Shown: positions 6,902 to 16,414 of the stretch, piece after piece | How the letters are laid out: each line of letters opens with the position of its first letter | Numbering within the stretch: the first letter of the stretch is position 1 | Assembly (NCBI GenBank): GCA_945912145.1 | Contig: CAMEBF010000003.1 | Span: forward strand, 62,001 to 126,000 | Direction: 5' to 3' | Length of the DNA: 64,000 nt | Source of the DNA: an uncultured Clostridia bacterium | Lineage (GTDB): Bacteria > Bacillota > Clostridia > Oscillospirales > Acutalibacteraceae | Notes under the pieces: model-generated | The model's input: only the letters and a program-made list of their open reading frames with translations | What the model was told of the DNA's origin: nothing | The model's database searches: none | Position numbers and translations under genes: made by a program

Positions 6902-9900
6902 ATGAAGATTATGAAGAAGACCTTGAGTGTGTTCCTCGCGGTGCTGATGTTATTTTCGGCACTGTCGGTCAGTCTCGTTGCCTTTGCGGCTGATAACGAG
7001 ACGGATGCACTCTACCGCAATCTTGCTTACTCTTTCTTCAGCTACAAAACCGAAACTTCCGGTTTCGAGACCAAATTCGTGGTGAATACCGATGAAAACG
7101 GCTATCCGATCAAAAGCTTAGTCGGCGATATGAACCAGTACGAGGTCAGCAATGAATCGGACAATTACAAATATGCCGATGACGACGGCTCGGCGATCCG
7201 TGCGGTTGCCTATAACCACAAGGTCACGGCTAAGGACGATGATAAGGCTACCATCAGAAAGTCTCTGATGAATTATCTCGGTCTGGTTGACGCTGTGATG
7301 AGCAAACAGTACGGCGTCGGTGATTACACGATTCCCATGATCATAAAAGACGTGGCGTCGAATCTGAAATTCATCAAAGGCGATGACGGAGAGTATCTGT
7401 TCCTTGACGGTTATACATATCTGACGGACAGCTACGGCAACATCGTCGGTCGTTCCGAAGAGAAGACTTATGAAGTCGTTGACGGCGAGATCAAGTATTT
7501 CGCGACGGACGATGAAGATACCGACTGGAGAGATGTTATTTCCGGTGGTGGCAATATCCGTGATCTGCTCGCGCAGGGACGCGTCAACAAGATTACGTTG
7601 TATGAATACTGCAACGTTGATTCCGTGTTGGCATATTTCAGCGGTAACTGCACGTCGGTTAACTCCGGTAACTGGTTCCATAAGTTCGAATTTGAAGTTG
7701 CTACCGATCTTGAAACGATCCTTGTCAATACCGAACTGACGGCAGCTCCCTTTACGGAGAGAGACACGGTCGTCAAGTGGACGATGAACCGTCAGTATGA
7801 CGAGTCCGGCACCAAAGCGCAGTATTACAACAACGGCTATGAGATCACAACGGATACCTACAAAACCAATACGACGAGAAAAACGTTGACGGATCTCAAA
7901 GCCAATATGGATACCTATTTCGTCAAGTATTATAAGGCGGATGTTCTGCCCAATACGACGAATCAGCAGATCATCAATTCCTACTACGGCGATATCCGTG
8001 CGCAGTTTGCTACCTTCGGCGCGCTTTCCAATGCGGCGAAGATTGCCGCGTTCGGTCAGTCAGCGTTCAGCTATGTCAACCTTGTCACACAGCTGACCCC
8101 GATCGTGGATCCGACGAACATCGATAAATATCTGCCGTCGCATACATACGAAAAGTATCAGGATAAGAACGGCAATAATGTTGTTTATAAAGTCACGACG
8201 GAAAAGGTTACGACGGTTGTCAGCACAATCGATGACCTGCTCAAGAGTGAACGTGTCGGCGCGATCATCAAGACTTTCTTTGATTTCAGCGATCCCAAGT
8301 ATGAAGGCAAAGCGTTCTACGGCGTTGAGGCCAATACCGCGCAGGAAGTTCTTGTTCAGGTCATTCAGAACTTTGTCTTTGATGATTCGATTATCAATAT
8401 GTTGCTCGGTATGCTCTATCCGATGGTCACGAATCTGATCGACGCAAACCTGAACGACGCACTGATTACAAATGCCGTCGGCGGTACTGTTGCTGATTTG
8501 CTCACTTGGGTTACGGAAGGCAGTGACGGATGGCAGGCTTTGATTTACGGCTTACTCCTCGGCAAAAATATCGGTCTGACCCCGGCCGGTGTCGGCTATT
8601 GTATGAGACAGGCCGGCTACAATGCAAAATATCCGGCTATTGTCAATTCTCTGATTGCTGCAAAAGGCGGTACTCTGACGAAGACGGCGCAGACGCAGAA
8701 TTTTGGTGTTTACGCAATCGGTAAAGAAAACGATGAATATATGGGCAACCGTTGGAGAGATGCCGACACCGACAGCTATTTCTGGGGCATCAATGGTGAC
8801 CGCGCCAAATTCCAGCAGGCATTGTGCGCGATTCTGTGTCCTCTGGCTCCGTTGCTTGCCGTTCTTTTAGGTGACCAGAGAATGGAAATCTTCGTCGGCG
8901 ATGCCGCAGTTGATCTGTATCTGGTTCTGAAAAACCTTGACTTGTATGATGATGTTCTCCTTGGTCTTCTGGAAGCTCTCGGTGTTACGGATCTGATTAC
9001 ACCGGCTGCGTTCAGAAGCCTTGCCGGCGCACTCAACGGTTCTTATACAACGACAAATGTTGAGAACTTCCTGAATAAGGGTCTTCTGAATCCGCTGCTT
9101 GACTGGCTGATGAATGAGGTTCTGGCAGACCCGATTTCCATCGTTCTGACGTTGCTTCCCAATGTCTCGTATTACCTGACTTCCGGTGCTCTTCTTGCCA
9201 CTTTGAACGCTCTGGAAATCCCGATCGGACTGAAAGTTCGCAGTAACTTAGGCTTTAACTATTATGACGGCACAGTTTATACCTTGAAGCTTGCCGACCT
9301 GCTCGGTGATAAGCTTGCTTTCCTGGATTCACTTCAGGGCATCCTTGATCTGATTGGTATTAAAGTTGATACAGGTATTCCCTATGTCGGCTATCATGCG
9401 GAAAATGATGATAAGGTCTATAAACCCGGTATGACCGGTTATAATGAACAGACCATGACGATCGGCGTGACGGAAGCCTATGCCAACGCCAACGGCGATA
9501 TGCTGACCTATCAGAATGATGAGTATACGACGCTCATCACCGGTTTGGATGAGGACGGCAATCCGAACGACAATGCGATTTATAATCAGATCGGTTGGGC
9601 GAACAGTGCCGGAAATGTTGTTCTCGAAAGAAACGATACGACAGCTACCGAAGCGGAGTACAGCATTCCTGTATACAAGTATTATGAATACACGCTCACG
9701 GATGAAGAAACCGGCGAGAATATGCTCTACAGAAAGACCACGCCGCCTACGGATGTGGAGTTTAATACGGTAATTGATCCCGTTTGCGAAACCGTCAAGG
9801 CTAAGCTTCCCGCCATCATGGACTATAAGCTTCAGGCTTGCGGTACCGTGAAACAGCTTTCCTCTGTCCGTGAACAGGTCATCAACATGACCGCCAAGGA

Positions 9901-12166
9901 CGGCTCCACGGCAACATGGAATGCCGGCGTCCGTTACGGCGTTGATATGCACGTCGCCGGTGAAGAGTCTGAGGGTCTTGTTCTGCTTTACATCTTCCGT
10001 TATCTGTTCTCGGCTCTCAAGTACAGAGCTTATGATGCGGATACGCAGGCTTTTCTGAATGACTATACGCTTCTTGACGCGTTCGGTCTCGGCGATACGC
10101 TTGATAAAGAGCTTGTGGCCGGTCTGAAGCTTGGCGACATCATCAATAACATCGCCCTGCATCCTGACGAAGCCATTGCCGCTCTCTATGAGCTGTTCTA
10201 TAAGAACGAATTTGGCAGCATCTGGCAGGTACTCGGCACTGCCGGTAACCATACGATGGGCAGAGGTACCGATTATACTTACGGCCTCGACTATGTCAAT
10301 TACTACACGGATGAGATCATCGGTAATGCCGAAGAGCATGATGACTACAACTACGGTACTACGGTGCTTTACACCGAATACTGGTCCAGAGAAGACAGCG
10401 CTTATGTCCTCGACAACCTTGATAATATCGTAGACGATGTGCTCGCTATGCTGAAGCTTGATAACATCGACTCGCTCGGCAGTTTTCTTGACGGCTTGCT
10501 GACTGAGAAGCTCTTCAACAACGATATGGTCAGCAACCTGGTCGGTATGCTCTACGGTTTGCTTGACGGCATGAATGGTGTTGATCTTTCGTCGATCCTG
10601 AATGCCGCACTTGATGTTGATTACTCCAAGAGATTCCTTTATGAAGCTTTGGCGTATGAGTTTGACGGCATTAAGACGGATGTTTATAAGAAGCTCTATG
10701 CTGATTACAATGCTTCCGATCCCGATTACAAATACACGAAAGACTACTTCTACAAAATGGGTATTGATGAGGAGACCGGTGAGGATGTCCGCATTGAGCC
10801 GCTCGACTGGGGCTTTAATAATCCCGAAGTAACGGCGAAGTACACGCCTCGACAGATCTTTATTCGTGCCATCTCTGCAGCGCTTGCTCCTTTCTCCGTC
10901 CTGGTTCGTTTCCTTTTCGGCGGCGAGGATCTGAGCGTTCTGGGTCTTATCAACATCCCCGGTTACGAAGATTATTATTACGCGTGGATTCCGTTTATGG
11001 AAGCACTTGGCGCGACAAGAGGTCTGATCCCGTTCGATCAGTTCTTCTCCAAGGTCTTTGTCGGTGACGGTACGAACAGTTTTGAGAATACTGTCCGCAT
11101 GAGCTGCGACGCATTCTATTACTCCTTTATCCCCGCGTTCAACTTCGTAGAAGATCTGATTCAGGATCCGGTGGGCATTCTGTTGGGGATGCTTCCGAAC
11201 CTGCTGTTCTTCTTCTCGATTGGCGGTCTGAACGATATTATCAATAACTTTGTTCACTTCGCTTATGTCCTACTGGATATGCTGGAGCCGGTTCTTGATG
11301 TTTATCCGATTCTGAACGGTTTGCTTTCCAACATCCGTGTCGGTGGTTTTGCGCTGAACCTTTCTCTTCCGCTTGACCTTGATATTAACCAGTTGGTCAA
11401 CTCCCTGATCGAAGGTCTGCTCGGCGATCTGCTTTCGTTCGATATTGAGAACAAGAATATTCAGCTCGGCGAGAAGCAGGTTGAAGAAGAGGTCTTCGTT
11501 CCCGATCTCGATCAGAACGGCGAAGAAGTCCTCGACGAAAACGGTAAGACCATGGGTCACATGGAGATGCAGACGGTGACGAAACCTGTTTATGCAGTCG
11601 GCACACTGAAGATTACGCTTCCGTATATCGACCTGGCGACTATCTGTGCGGGTACTGTTCAGGAACGTGTCTCGATCTCCGGTAACCGTTATGTCTACCT
11701 GAATTCTTCCGGCGGTGCCGATTTGTTGACGATCCTGCTTCGTCTGGTAACGGAAACCCTTTTCTATAAGGATAACGCCATCAATATCGGCGACTTCCTG
11801 ATTGGTTTCTGCCAGCTCGATGATGAAGATGATAATGATGATCTGCTTCTTGAGATTTTCACCTACCTGAATGATGAAGCGCAAGCAAACGAGCTGCCCG
11901 ATAAGACGATGAAGCTTCTCTTTACAGTTTATAAGGTTCTTGTTCCCATAGCGGATAACCTCGGTGCTCGCTTTAAGAATGTAGATTTCAGCATTACCGA
12001 AATGTTTGGTGATATGGATAACATCACCTACTATGTCAACGCGCTTTTGAATGCCGGCGAAGCGAGCAATCCCACGCTCTCCGGTTTCCAGAGATTGATT
12101 CAACTGATCAAGCAGTTCTTTGCGAAGCTGAAAGCGTTCTTCCAGAGCATCTTCAAAAAGGGTTGA
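6902..12166 (+). CDS. giant secreted protein with internal duplication, function unknown
   Basis: 1754 residues from ATG 6902, eight bases after AAAGGGGG. The N-terminus is a signal peptide (KKTLSVFLAVLMLFSALSV ... AFA). I recognise no catalytic domain and no dockerin or LPXTG anchor. Two related halves are visible. A first block (about 8380-9260) has LLGMLYPMV, YDDVLLGLLEALG and ADPISIVLTLLPNVSYYL. A second (about 10530-11290) repeats the order as LVGMLYGLL, PFMEALG and QDPVGILLGMLPNLLFFF. Hydrophobic helices alternate with Tyr/Asp/Asn-rich stretches. The C-terminus is a basic amphipathic helix (LIQLIKQFFAKLKAFFQ). It is monocistronic with its own promoter and terminator. It may be a cell-surface or wall-associated scaffold, but this is only inference. 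Confidence 0.9.
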   Translation: MKIMKKTLSVFLAVLMLFSALSVSLVAFAADNETDALYRNLAYSFFSYKTETSGFETKFVVNTDENGYPIKSLVGDMNQYEVSNESDNYKYADDDGSAIRAVAYNHKVTAKDDDKATIRKSLMNYLGLVDAVMSKQYGVGDYTIPMIIKDVASNLKFIKGDDGEYLFLDGYTYLTDSYGNIVGRSEEKTYEVVDGEIKYFATDDEDTDWRDVISGGGNIRDLLAQGRVNKITLYEYCNVDSVLAYFSGNCTSVNSGNWFHKFEFEVATDLETILVNTELTAAPFTERDTVVKWTMNRQYDESGTKAQYYNNGYEITTDTYKTNTTRKTLTDLKANMDTYFVKYYKADVLPNTTNQQIINSYYGDIRAQFATFGALSNAAKIAAFGQSAFSYVNLVTQLTPIVDPTNIDKYLPSHTYEKYQDKNGNNVVYKVTTEKVTTVVSTIDDLLKSERVGAIIKTFFDFSDPKYEGKAFYGVEANTAQEVLVQVIQNFVFDDSIINMLLGMLYPMVTNLIDANLNDALITNAVGGTVADLLTWVTEGSDGWQALIYGLLLGKNIGLTPAGVGYCMRQAGYNAKYPAIVNSLIAAKGGTLTKTAQTQNFGVYAIGKENDEYMGNRWRDADTDSYFWGINGDRAKFQQALCAILCPLAPLLAVLLGDQRMEIFVGDAAVDLYLVLKNLDLYDDVLLGLLEALGVTDLITPAAFRSLAGALNGSYTTTNVENFLNKGLLNPLLDWLMNEVLADPISIVLTLLPNVSYYLTSGALLATLNALEIPIGLKVRSNLGFNYYDGTVYTLKLADLLGDKLAFLDSLQGILDLIGIKVDTGIPYVGYHAENDDKVYKPGMTGYNEQTMTIGVTEAYANANGDMLTYQNDEYTTLITGLDEDGNPNDNAIYNQIGWANSAGNVVLERNDTTATEAEYSIPVYKYYEYTLTDEETGENMLYRKTTPPTDVEFNTVIDPVCETVKAKLPAIMDYKLQACGTVKQLSSVREQVINMTAKDGSTATWNAGVRYGVDMHVAGEESEGLVLLYIFRYLFSALKYRAYDADTQAFLNDYTLLDAFGLGDTLDKELVAGLKLGDIINNIALHPDEAIAALYELFYKNEFGSIWQVLGTAGNHTMGRGTDYTYGLDYVNYYTDEIIGNAEEHDDYNYGTTVLYTEYWSREDSAYVLDNLDNIVDDVLAMLKLDNIDSLGSFLDGLLTEKLFNNDMVSNLVGMLYGLLDGMNGVDLSSILNAALDVDYSKRFLYEALAYEFDGIKTDVYKKLYADYNASDPDYKYTKDYFYKMGIDEETGEDVRIEPLDWGFNNPEVTAKYTPRQIFIRAISAALAPFSVLVRFLFGGEDLSVLGLINIPGYEDYYYAWIPFMEALGATRGLIPFDQFFSKVFVGDGTNSFENTVRMSCDAFYYSFIPAFNFVEDLIQDPVGILLGMLPNLLFFFSIGGLNDIINNFVHFAYVLLDMLEPVLDVYPILNGLLSNIRVGGFALNLSLPLDLDINQLVNSLIEGLLGDLLSFDIENKNIQLGEKQVEEEVFVPDLDQNGEEVLDENGKTMGHMEMQTVTKPVYAVGTLKITLPYIDLATICAGTVQERVSISGNRYVYLNSSGGADLLTILLRLVTETLFYKDNAINIGDFLIGFCQLDDEDDNDDLLLEIFTYLNDEAQANELPDKTMKLLFTVYKVLVPIADNLGARFKNVDFSITEMFGDMDNITYYVNALLNAGEASNPTLSGFQRLIQLIKQFFAKLKAFFQSIFKKG

Positions 12167-12181
12167 ATTCCTGAATAACAA

Positions 12182-12210
12182 GGGCGTCCCATCCGGGGCG
12201 CCCGTTTTTT
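12182..12210 (+). terminator. terminator of the giant protein gene
   Basis: GGGCGTCCC pairs with GGGGCGCCC (one T-G pair) across a short loop and is followed by six T residues. Confidence 0.85.
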
Positions 12211-12243
12211 GTCAGAATCAACCAGATAAACAAATATTCTGTA

Positions 12244-12272
12244 TTGACTTTTTGGGTAAAATCATTTATGAT
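12244..12272 (+). promoter_or_regulatory. promoter of the C39-like/dockerin gene
   Basis: TTGACT (12244-12249), 17-bp spacer, TATGAT (12267-12272). The start site near 12279 leaves a leader of only about 23 bases before the TTG start. Confidence 0.75.
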
Positions 12273-12301
12273 AAAAATGTATCGAAATATGTTTTCAAGG
12301 A

Positions 12302-14809
12302 TTGATCGCTATTAAACTGAAAAAAAAGGCATTATCGCTTCTTCTTGTGATACTGATGCTCTTAGCTCCGTCGTCTTTGCTTCCGACAGGGCTTATGAGT
12401 CATGCCGCAGGATTTGGTGATTTGAATCAACCAAACGTCTTTTTGAAACAGTGTACCCCGGTTACCTGCACGCTTTCAAGCGCCGCTATGATGTTGCGGA
12501 GAACGGCTATCGCTGCCGGCGATTCCGATTGGGAGGAAATTACCGAAGAAAACATCCGCAGCGTCGCCTGGGTTGACGGGCTCGGTCTTTTGTGGAATTT
12601 TACGGCGTATCATATGACGGTCGGTCACGGTTATTTTTCCGGCGAGAATACCCGGCTGGATCTTCTCGATTTACTCGATAGCTATCCGCAAGGTGTTCTG
12701 ATTTATAACGGCGGAAACAACGGACAAAGTCATGCCGTTATCCTGACCGATTATGATGAAGTAACGGATACATTCTATGTAGCGGATCCTTCCTCTGCGG
12801 CTCCTGAGGGAAGAATCAAGCTCGAGGATTCAACGATTGTCGGCGAAACGCAGAATGAGCAAATCAACAATCTGACAAGCTATTGGTATGTTGCTTCACC
12901 GTTGGTTCAGGTTGACGACGGAGATTATACCACCACAGATACCCCCACGGATCCCGATTATAACGGCGAACAGGGGACTTATGAGCCACAGAGCGATACG
13001 GCGGTTTTCCGTGCGACGCAAAAGGCGGTCGGTGCTTATTATGTTGTAACCGATGATTCTGCGTCCGGTTCCGCCCTTCGTTATTATCCGAGCGGCAGCA
13101 GCAGCGAACAATCTCGAGTGTCAAAAGGCACGCTGCTTTATATGGATTTTGTCGGTCAGAATAATTTCGGCGCGCAATGGTATATGACCGCTTCGGGATA
13201 TTATATTTTCAGCGGCAATGTAACTTCCTTGGAGGAATACTCTAAAGAGATTACAAAGTATAAAAATACCGCCAAGACTATGCTCGGCACCTATTCCGTT
13301 TCTTCCTCTTCCGACACGAAGACGCCATTGCGTCTGGAACCGTCTGAGGGAAATAATATAATTGCATACGCAGAGAACGGAACTCATCTGCTGATTAAGT
13401 CATCCGGCGTGAATACGGTCGGTGCCTCTTGGTATCGAACGCTTGAAGGATATTATGTCAAAGCATCGGAGCTGATATGGCTTTCCGATTCTCAACTGGC
13501 CGATTCTGCTTTTACCGGAGAGATCCTGCGTCTGAGCGGCGTTTATGAGTCTTCTCCCATACCGGATGATAGCAGCGCGCTTGTCACGAATGCCGCGCTT
13601 TATCGCATTACCGCGTCTGTCCTCAATCTTCGCAAATCACCAGTAGACGGCGAAGTCCTGACCGGCATTCCGAAGGATACGCAGATCGTGGTTACCGAAG
13701 TGCAGAATGGTTGGGGATTTGTTTCCTACCGGGGCTGTGAGGGTTGGATTTCTCTGGCTTATGCAGAAAGGATTTCAACCGGCGGTGAAACGCCTGTATT
13801 TTCGGCTTCTTTAAGTGCAATTTCCGTCCAGACAGGCGGTAGCGTACTGTGTCAGGCTTTAGTAGGTGAGGAATCGTATCTCTATCGTTTCAGCGTTTTT
13901 GATGATTCCGGTACGTGTGTTTATCAGAATACCTCTTTTTCATCGGCGGATACTGCTGCTTTCCGTACCGACGTTCCGGGCGTTTACTATTTCCGCGTTG
14001 AGGCATCGGATGATCAGGGGCGTATCACCGTGGCTTACAGCGCAGACTTTACGGTCTATTGTAAGCTTCAGCTCAGTTCCGTGATCAGCAATGTTGATGA
14101 TTACGCTATGACTTATGAACCGATCACGTGGACGGCGCAGGCCGTTTCGGCTTCCGATTCCGCTATGTATTGCTATTCGCTGTACCGTGACGGCGTTCTG
14201 ATTGCTGAGGAAGAATCCTTGCATTGTGAATATACCTATGTTCCCGAAGAGCCCGGCGATTATACTCTGACGGTTTCTCTGGTCGATTCGGATTCGCGTT
14301 CGGAACCGGTTCAATCCGCAGTCACAACGGTGTATGCCGCCTTGTGCATCGACGCGATTACGCTCAGTTCAACGGGAATCGTATGCGGTGAGAGCGTAAC
14401 CTGTACATTGGCAGCTTCCGGCGGTACGGGTGAGTATCAGTACTGTTTCTCGCTTTTCCGTGACGGTAAGATCTTCCGCAGCGGTGTGTACGGAAAAGGG
14501 GATAGCGCGACCTTCTGTTTGACGAGTACGGGCACTTATGCTGTTTTCTGTTCGGTGACGGACTCGGCGAATCGTGTTGTTTCCGCATTTTCTTCCAACA
14601 TTGTCGTGATTGACAGTATGCTCGGTGATGTAAACGGAGACGGGAAAATTACGTCCGTTGATGCCCGCATGGTGCTGCGATATACCGCCGGTCTTGATAA
14701 AATCGCCGACGCCTATCTTGCGGCTGCCGACGTCAATAAGGATGGTAAGGTGAATGCTGCCGATGCGCGGATCATTCTGCGTTGCAGTGCCAATATCGAA
14801 TTTCTGTAA
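12302..14809 (+). CDS. secreted C39-like peptidase, SH3 and Ig-like modules, dockerin
   Basis: 835 residues. The start appears to be TTG 12302, since the frame has no upstream ATG after a stop at 12272; the AAGGA before it is unusually close. A signal peptide (KKKALSLLLVILMLLAP) is followed by a papain/C39-like domain: Cys in VTCTLSSAAMMLRR (residue 56), DWEEITEENIRSVAWV, and the histidine motif SHAVILTDYDE. Residues about 235-490 hold SH3-like units, the clearest being LNLRKSPVDGEVLTGI ... GWGFVSYRGCEGWISL. Ig-like repeats lie at about 495-765. The C-terminus is a two-repeat dockerin (GDVNGDGKITSVDARMVL, DVNKDGKVNAADARIIL). Likely a cell-surface peptidase or amidase docked to a cohesin encoded elsewhere. 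Confidence 0.88.
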   Translation: MIAIKLKKKALSLLLVILMLLAPSSLLPTGLMSHAAGFGDLNQPNVFLKQCTPVTCTLSSAAMMLRRTAIAAGDSDWEEITEENIRSVAWVDGLGLLWNFTAYHMTVGHGYFSGENTRLDLLDLLDSYPQGVLIYNGGNNGQSHAVILTDYDEVTDTFYVADPSSAAPEGRIKLEDSTIVGETQNEQINNLTSYWYVASPLVQVDDGDYTTTDTPTDPDYNGEQGTYEPQSDTAVFRATQKAVGAYYVVTDDSASGSALRYYPSGSSSEQSRVSKGTLLYMDFVGQNNFGAQWYMTASGYYIFSGNVTSLEEYSKEITKYKNTAKTMLGTYSVSSSSDTKTPLRLEPSEGNNIIAYAENGTHLLIKSSGVNTVGASWYRTLEGYYVKASELIWLSDSQLADSAFTGEILRLSGVYESSPIPDDSSALVTNAALYRITASVLNLRKSPVDGEVLTGIPKDTQIVVTEVQNGWGFVSYRGCEGWISLAYAERISTGGETPVFSASLSAISVQTGGSVLCQALVGEESYLYRFSVFDDSGTCVYQNTSFSSADTAAFRTDVPGVYYFRVEASDDQGRITVAYSADFTVYCKLQLSSVISNVDDYAMTYEPITWTAQAVSASDSAMYCYSLYRDGVLIAEEESLHCEYTYVPEEPGDYTLTVSLVDSDSRSEPVQSAVTTVYAALCIDAITLSSTGIVCGESVTCTLAASGGTGEYQYCFSLFRDGKIFRSGVYGKGDSATFCLTSTGTYAVFCSVTDSANRVVSAFSSNIVVIDSMLGDVNGDGKITSVDARMVLRYTAGLDKIADAYLAAADVNKDGKVNAADARIILRCSANIEFL

Positions 14810-14885
14810 AAATCATTTTTGTATGGTATTTTTAATATTCATTTAATACTCCTGATTTATAATCTGTGCCCGGGAGATGAAATGG

Positions 14886-15326
14886 TTGAATATTGCTTTT
14901 CTGCTCAAACCGAAGCAATCGGTTGCGTATCTATACAGCGACTTTTCTGTCAGACAGGCGCTTGAAAAAATGCGTCATTACGGGTATACCGCGATCCCTG
15001 TGATCAATCGGGAAGGAAAATATATCGGTACGGTCAGCGAAGGGGATTTTCTGTGGTATCTGTCGGACTGCTTCCATAAACGGGAAGAAGTCAGTCAGAA
15101 GACGATCGAAGAGATTCCGTTGACAAAAGTCATACGCCGCGATTCGTACCGTTCTGTGAAGATTACCGCGAATGTTCGCGAATTGTTGGATGTTGCGCTG
15201 AATCAGAATTTTGTGCCGGTTGTTGATGATCTCGGCTCGTTTATCGGCATTGTGACAAGACGCGATATTATCATCAATCTGACAACGAAAGACGAATCGG
15301 AGCAGGTCGTTACCGCTTCCGTATAG
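14886..15326 (+). CDS. tandem CBS-domain protein
   Basis: 146 residues containing two CBS motifs, the first with MRHYGYTAIPVINREGKYIG and GTVSEGDFLWYL, the second with FVPVVDDLGSFIGIVTRRDI. CBS pairs bind adenine nucleotides and regulate partner proteins. The start is set at TTG 14886, nine bases after GGGAG (14872-14876); this gives MNIAFLLKPKQSVAYLY, which matches how I recall relatives beginning. The ATG at 14877 is only one base from the ribosome binding site. It is single, convergent with cysK, and the ligand is unknown. Confidence 0.85.
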   Translation: MNIAFLLKPKQSVAYLYSDFSVRQALEKMRHYGYTAIPVINREGKYIGTVSEGDFLWYLSDCFHKREEVSQKTIEEIPLTKVIRRDSYRSVKITANVRELLDVALNQNFVPVVDDLGSFIGIVTRRDIIINLTTKDESEQVVTASV

Positions 15327-15335
15327 TAAGAAAAA

Positions 15336-15372
15336 AGAAACCGAATGCTTTGCCGGCAGTCGGTCTCTTTTT
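15336..15372. terminator. bidirectional terminator between CBS gene and cysK
   Basis: The hairpin GAAACCGA ... TCGGTCTC is flanked by A-rich sequence on the left and T-rich on the right, so it can terminate both converging genes. Confidence 0.75.
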
Positions 15373-15389
15373 GTTCTGATTGCAGTATT

Positions 15390-16316
15390 TCAGTCAAACA
15401 GCGGCGTTGAAAAATAGCGTTCCGCCGTATCGGGCAAAATGGTGACGACGGTTTTCCCTTTGCCCAGTTTTTTTGCGAGCTTGATTGCGGCTGCGACATT
15501 TGTGCCGCTTGAGATGCCACACATCAGTCCTTCATACCGGGCTAATTCTTTTGCCGTGCCGATGGCCTCTTCATCCGTGATGATGCAGATCGAGTCGTAG
15601 ATTTCACGATTGAGGATCGCGGGGATCAGACCGTCGCCGATCCCCATCTGTAAATGCGTGCCGATGTTGCCGCCGGCCAGAATGGCGGCGTTTTCCGGCT
15701 CGACCGCCCAGATCTCCATGTCGGGATTCTGCGCCTTGAGCACTTCGCCGATGCCGGTGATCGTGCCTCCCGTGCCGATGCCGGAACAGAATCCGTGAAT
15801 CGGTCCTGCTGTCTGCTCTAAAATCTCCAGCGCGGTATGATGGCGATGAACCATCGGATTGGCTTCGTTTTCAAATTGCTGAGGAATGTAGACGCGTTTG
15901 TCCTTTTCGGCCATTTCTTTTGCTGTCGCGACGCATTTTTCGATACATTCACCGATGTTGCCGTCGTCGTGAATAAGAATGACCTCGGCACCGTAATGCT
16001 CAACAAGCTTGCGCCGTTCGACGCTGACGGAATCGGGCATGATGATTTTCGTCGTATAGCCTTTGACGGCTCCGATGAGCGCCAGACCGATGCCCTGATT
16101 GCCGCTTGTCGGCTCGACGATGATCGTGTCGTTATGGATTCTGCCCTGTTTTTCCGCTTCGCAGATCATGTTGTAGGCCGTCCTTGTCTTGACGGAACCG
16201 CCGACATTGAGCCCTTCGTATTTGACGAGGATCTGCGCTGCGTTTTCGGGAACAATTTTGGAAAGGCGCACCAACGGCGTGTTGCCGATGGCGTCCAAAA
16301 TATTGTTGTAAATCAT
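15390..16316 (-). CDS. cysK: cysteine synthase (O-acetylserine sulfhydrylase)
   Basis: 308 residues, the normal length for the PLP fold-type II family. Motifs: IGNTPLVRLSKI at the N-terminus, the PLP lysine in NVGGSVKTRTAYNMI (usually NPGGSVKDR), the substrate loop PTSGNQGIGLAL and the phosphate-binding GIGTGGTITG. It forms cysteine from O-acetylserine and sulfide in the cytosol. The K-T-R in place of K-D-R and Q in TSGNQG are variants seen in side branches, so a related beta-synthase is possible. The start is ATG 16316 with GAGGTG; a consensus promoter lies at 16357-16385. Confidence 0.88.
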   Translation of the reverse strand: MIYNNILDAIGNTPLVRLSKIVPENAAQILVKYEGLNVGGSVKTRTAYNMICEAEKQGRIHNDTIIVEPTSGNQGIGLALIGAVKGYTTKIIMPDSVSVERRKLVEHYGAEVILIHDDGNIGECIEKCVATAKEMAEKDKRVYIPQQFENEANPMVHRHHTALEILEQTAGPIHGFCSGIGTGGTITGIGEVLKAQNPDMEIWAVEPENAAILAGGNIGTHLQMGIGDGLIPAILNREIYDSICIITDEEAIGTAKELARYEGLMCGISSGTNVAAAIKLAKKLGKGKTVVTILPDTAERYFSTPLFD

Positions 16317-16356
16317 AAAACACCTCGGAATTGTTACGAGAATAAAAAACAGATTT

Positions 16357-16385
16357 ATTATAATCATTCTGAAAAAGAATGTCAA
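16357..16385 (-). promoter_or_regulatory. perfect consensus promoter of cysK
   Basis: Minus strand TTGACA (16380-16385), 17-bp spacer, TATAAT (16357-16362), 41 bases upstream of the ATG. No riboswitch fold was recognised in the short leader. Confidence 0.9.
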
Positions 16386-16414
16386 TTCTATTATAGCATA
16401 ATGGAGGGAAAAGA

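Noticed and set aside
9329-11257. 642-codon open frame antisense to the giant secreted protein gene
   Set aside because: It has no ribosome binding site or promoter and no domain. The plus-strand frame has a signal peptide, ribosome binding site and repeated motifs; the antisense frame is open only because of codon bias.
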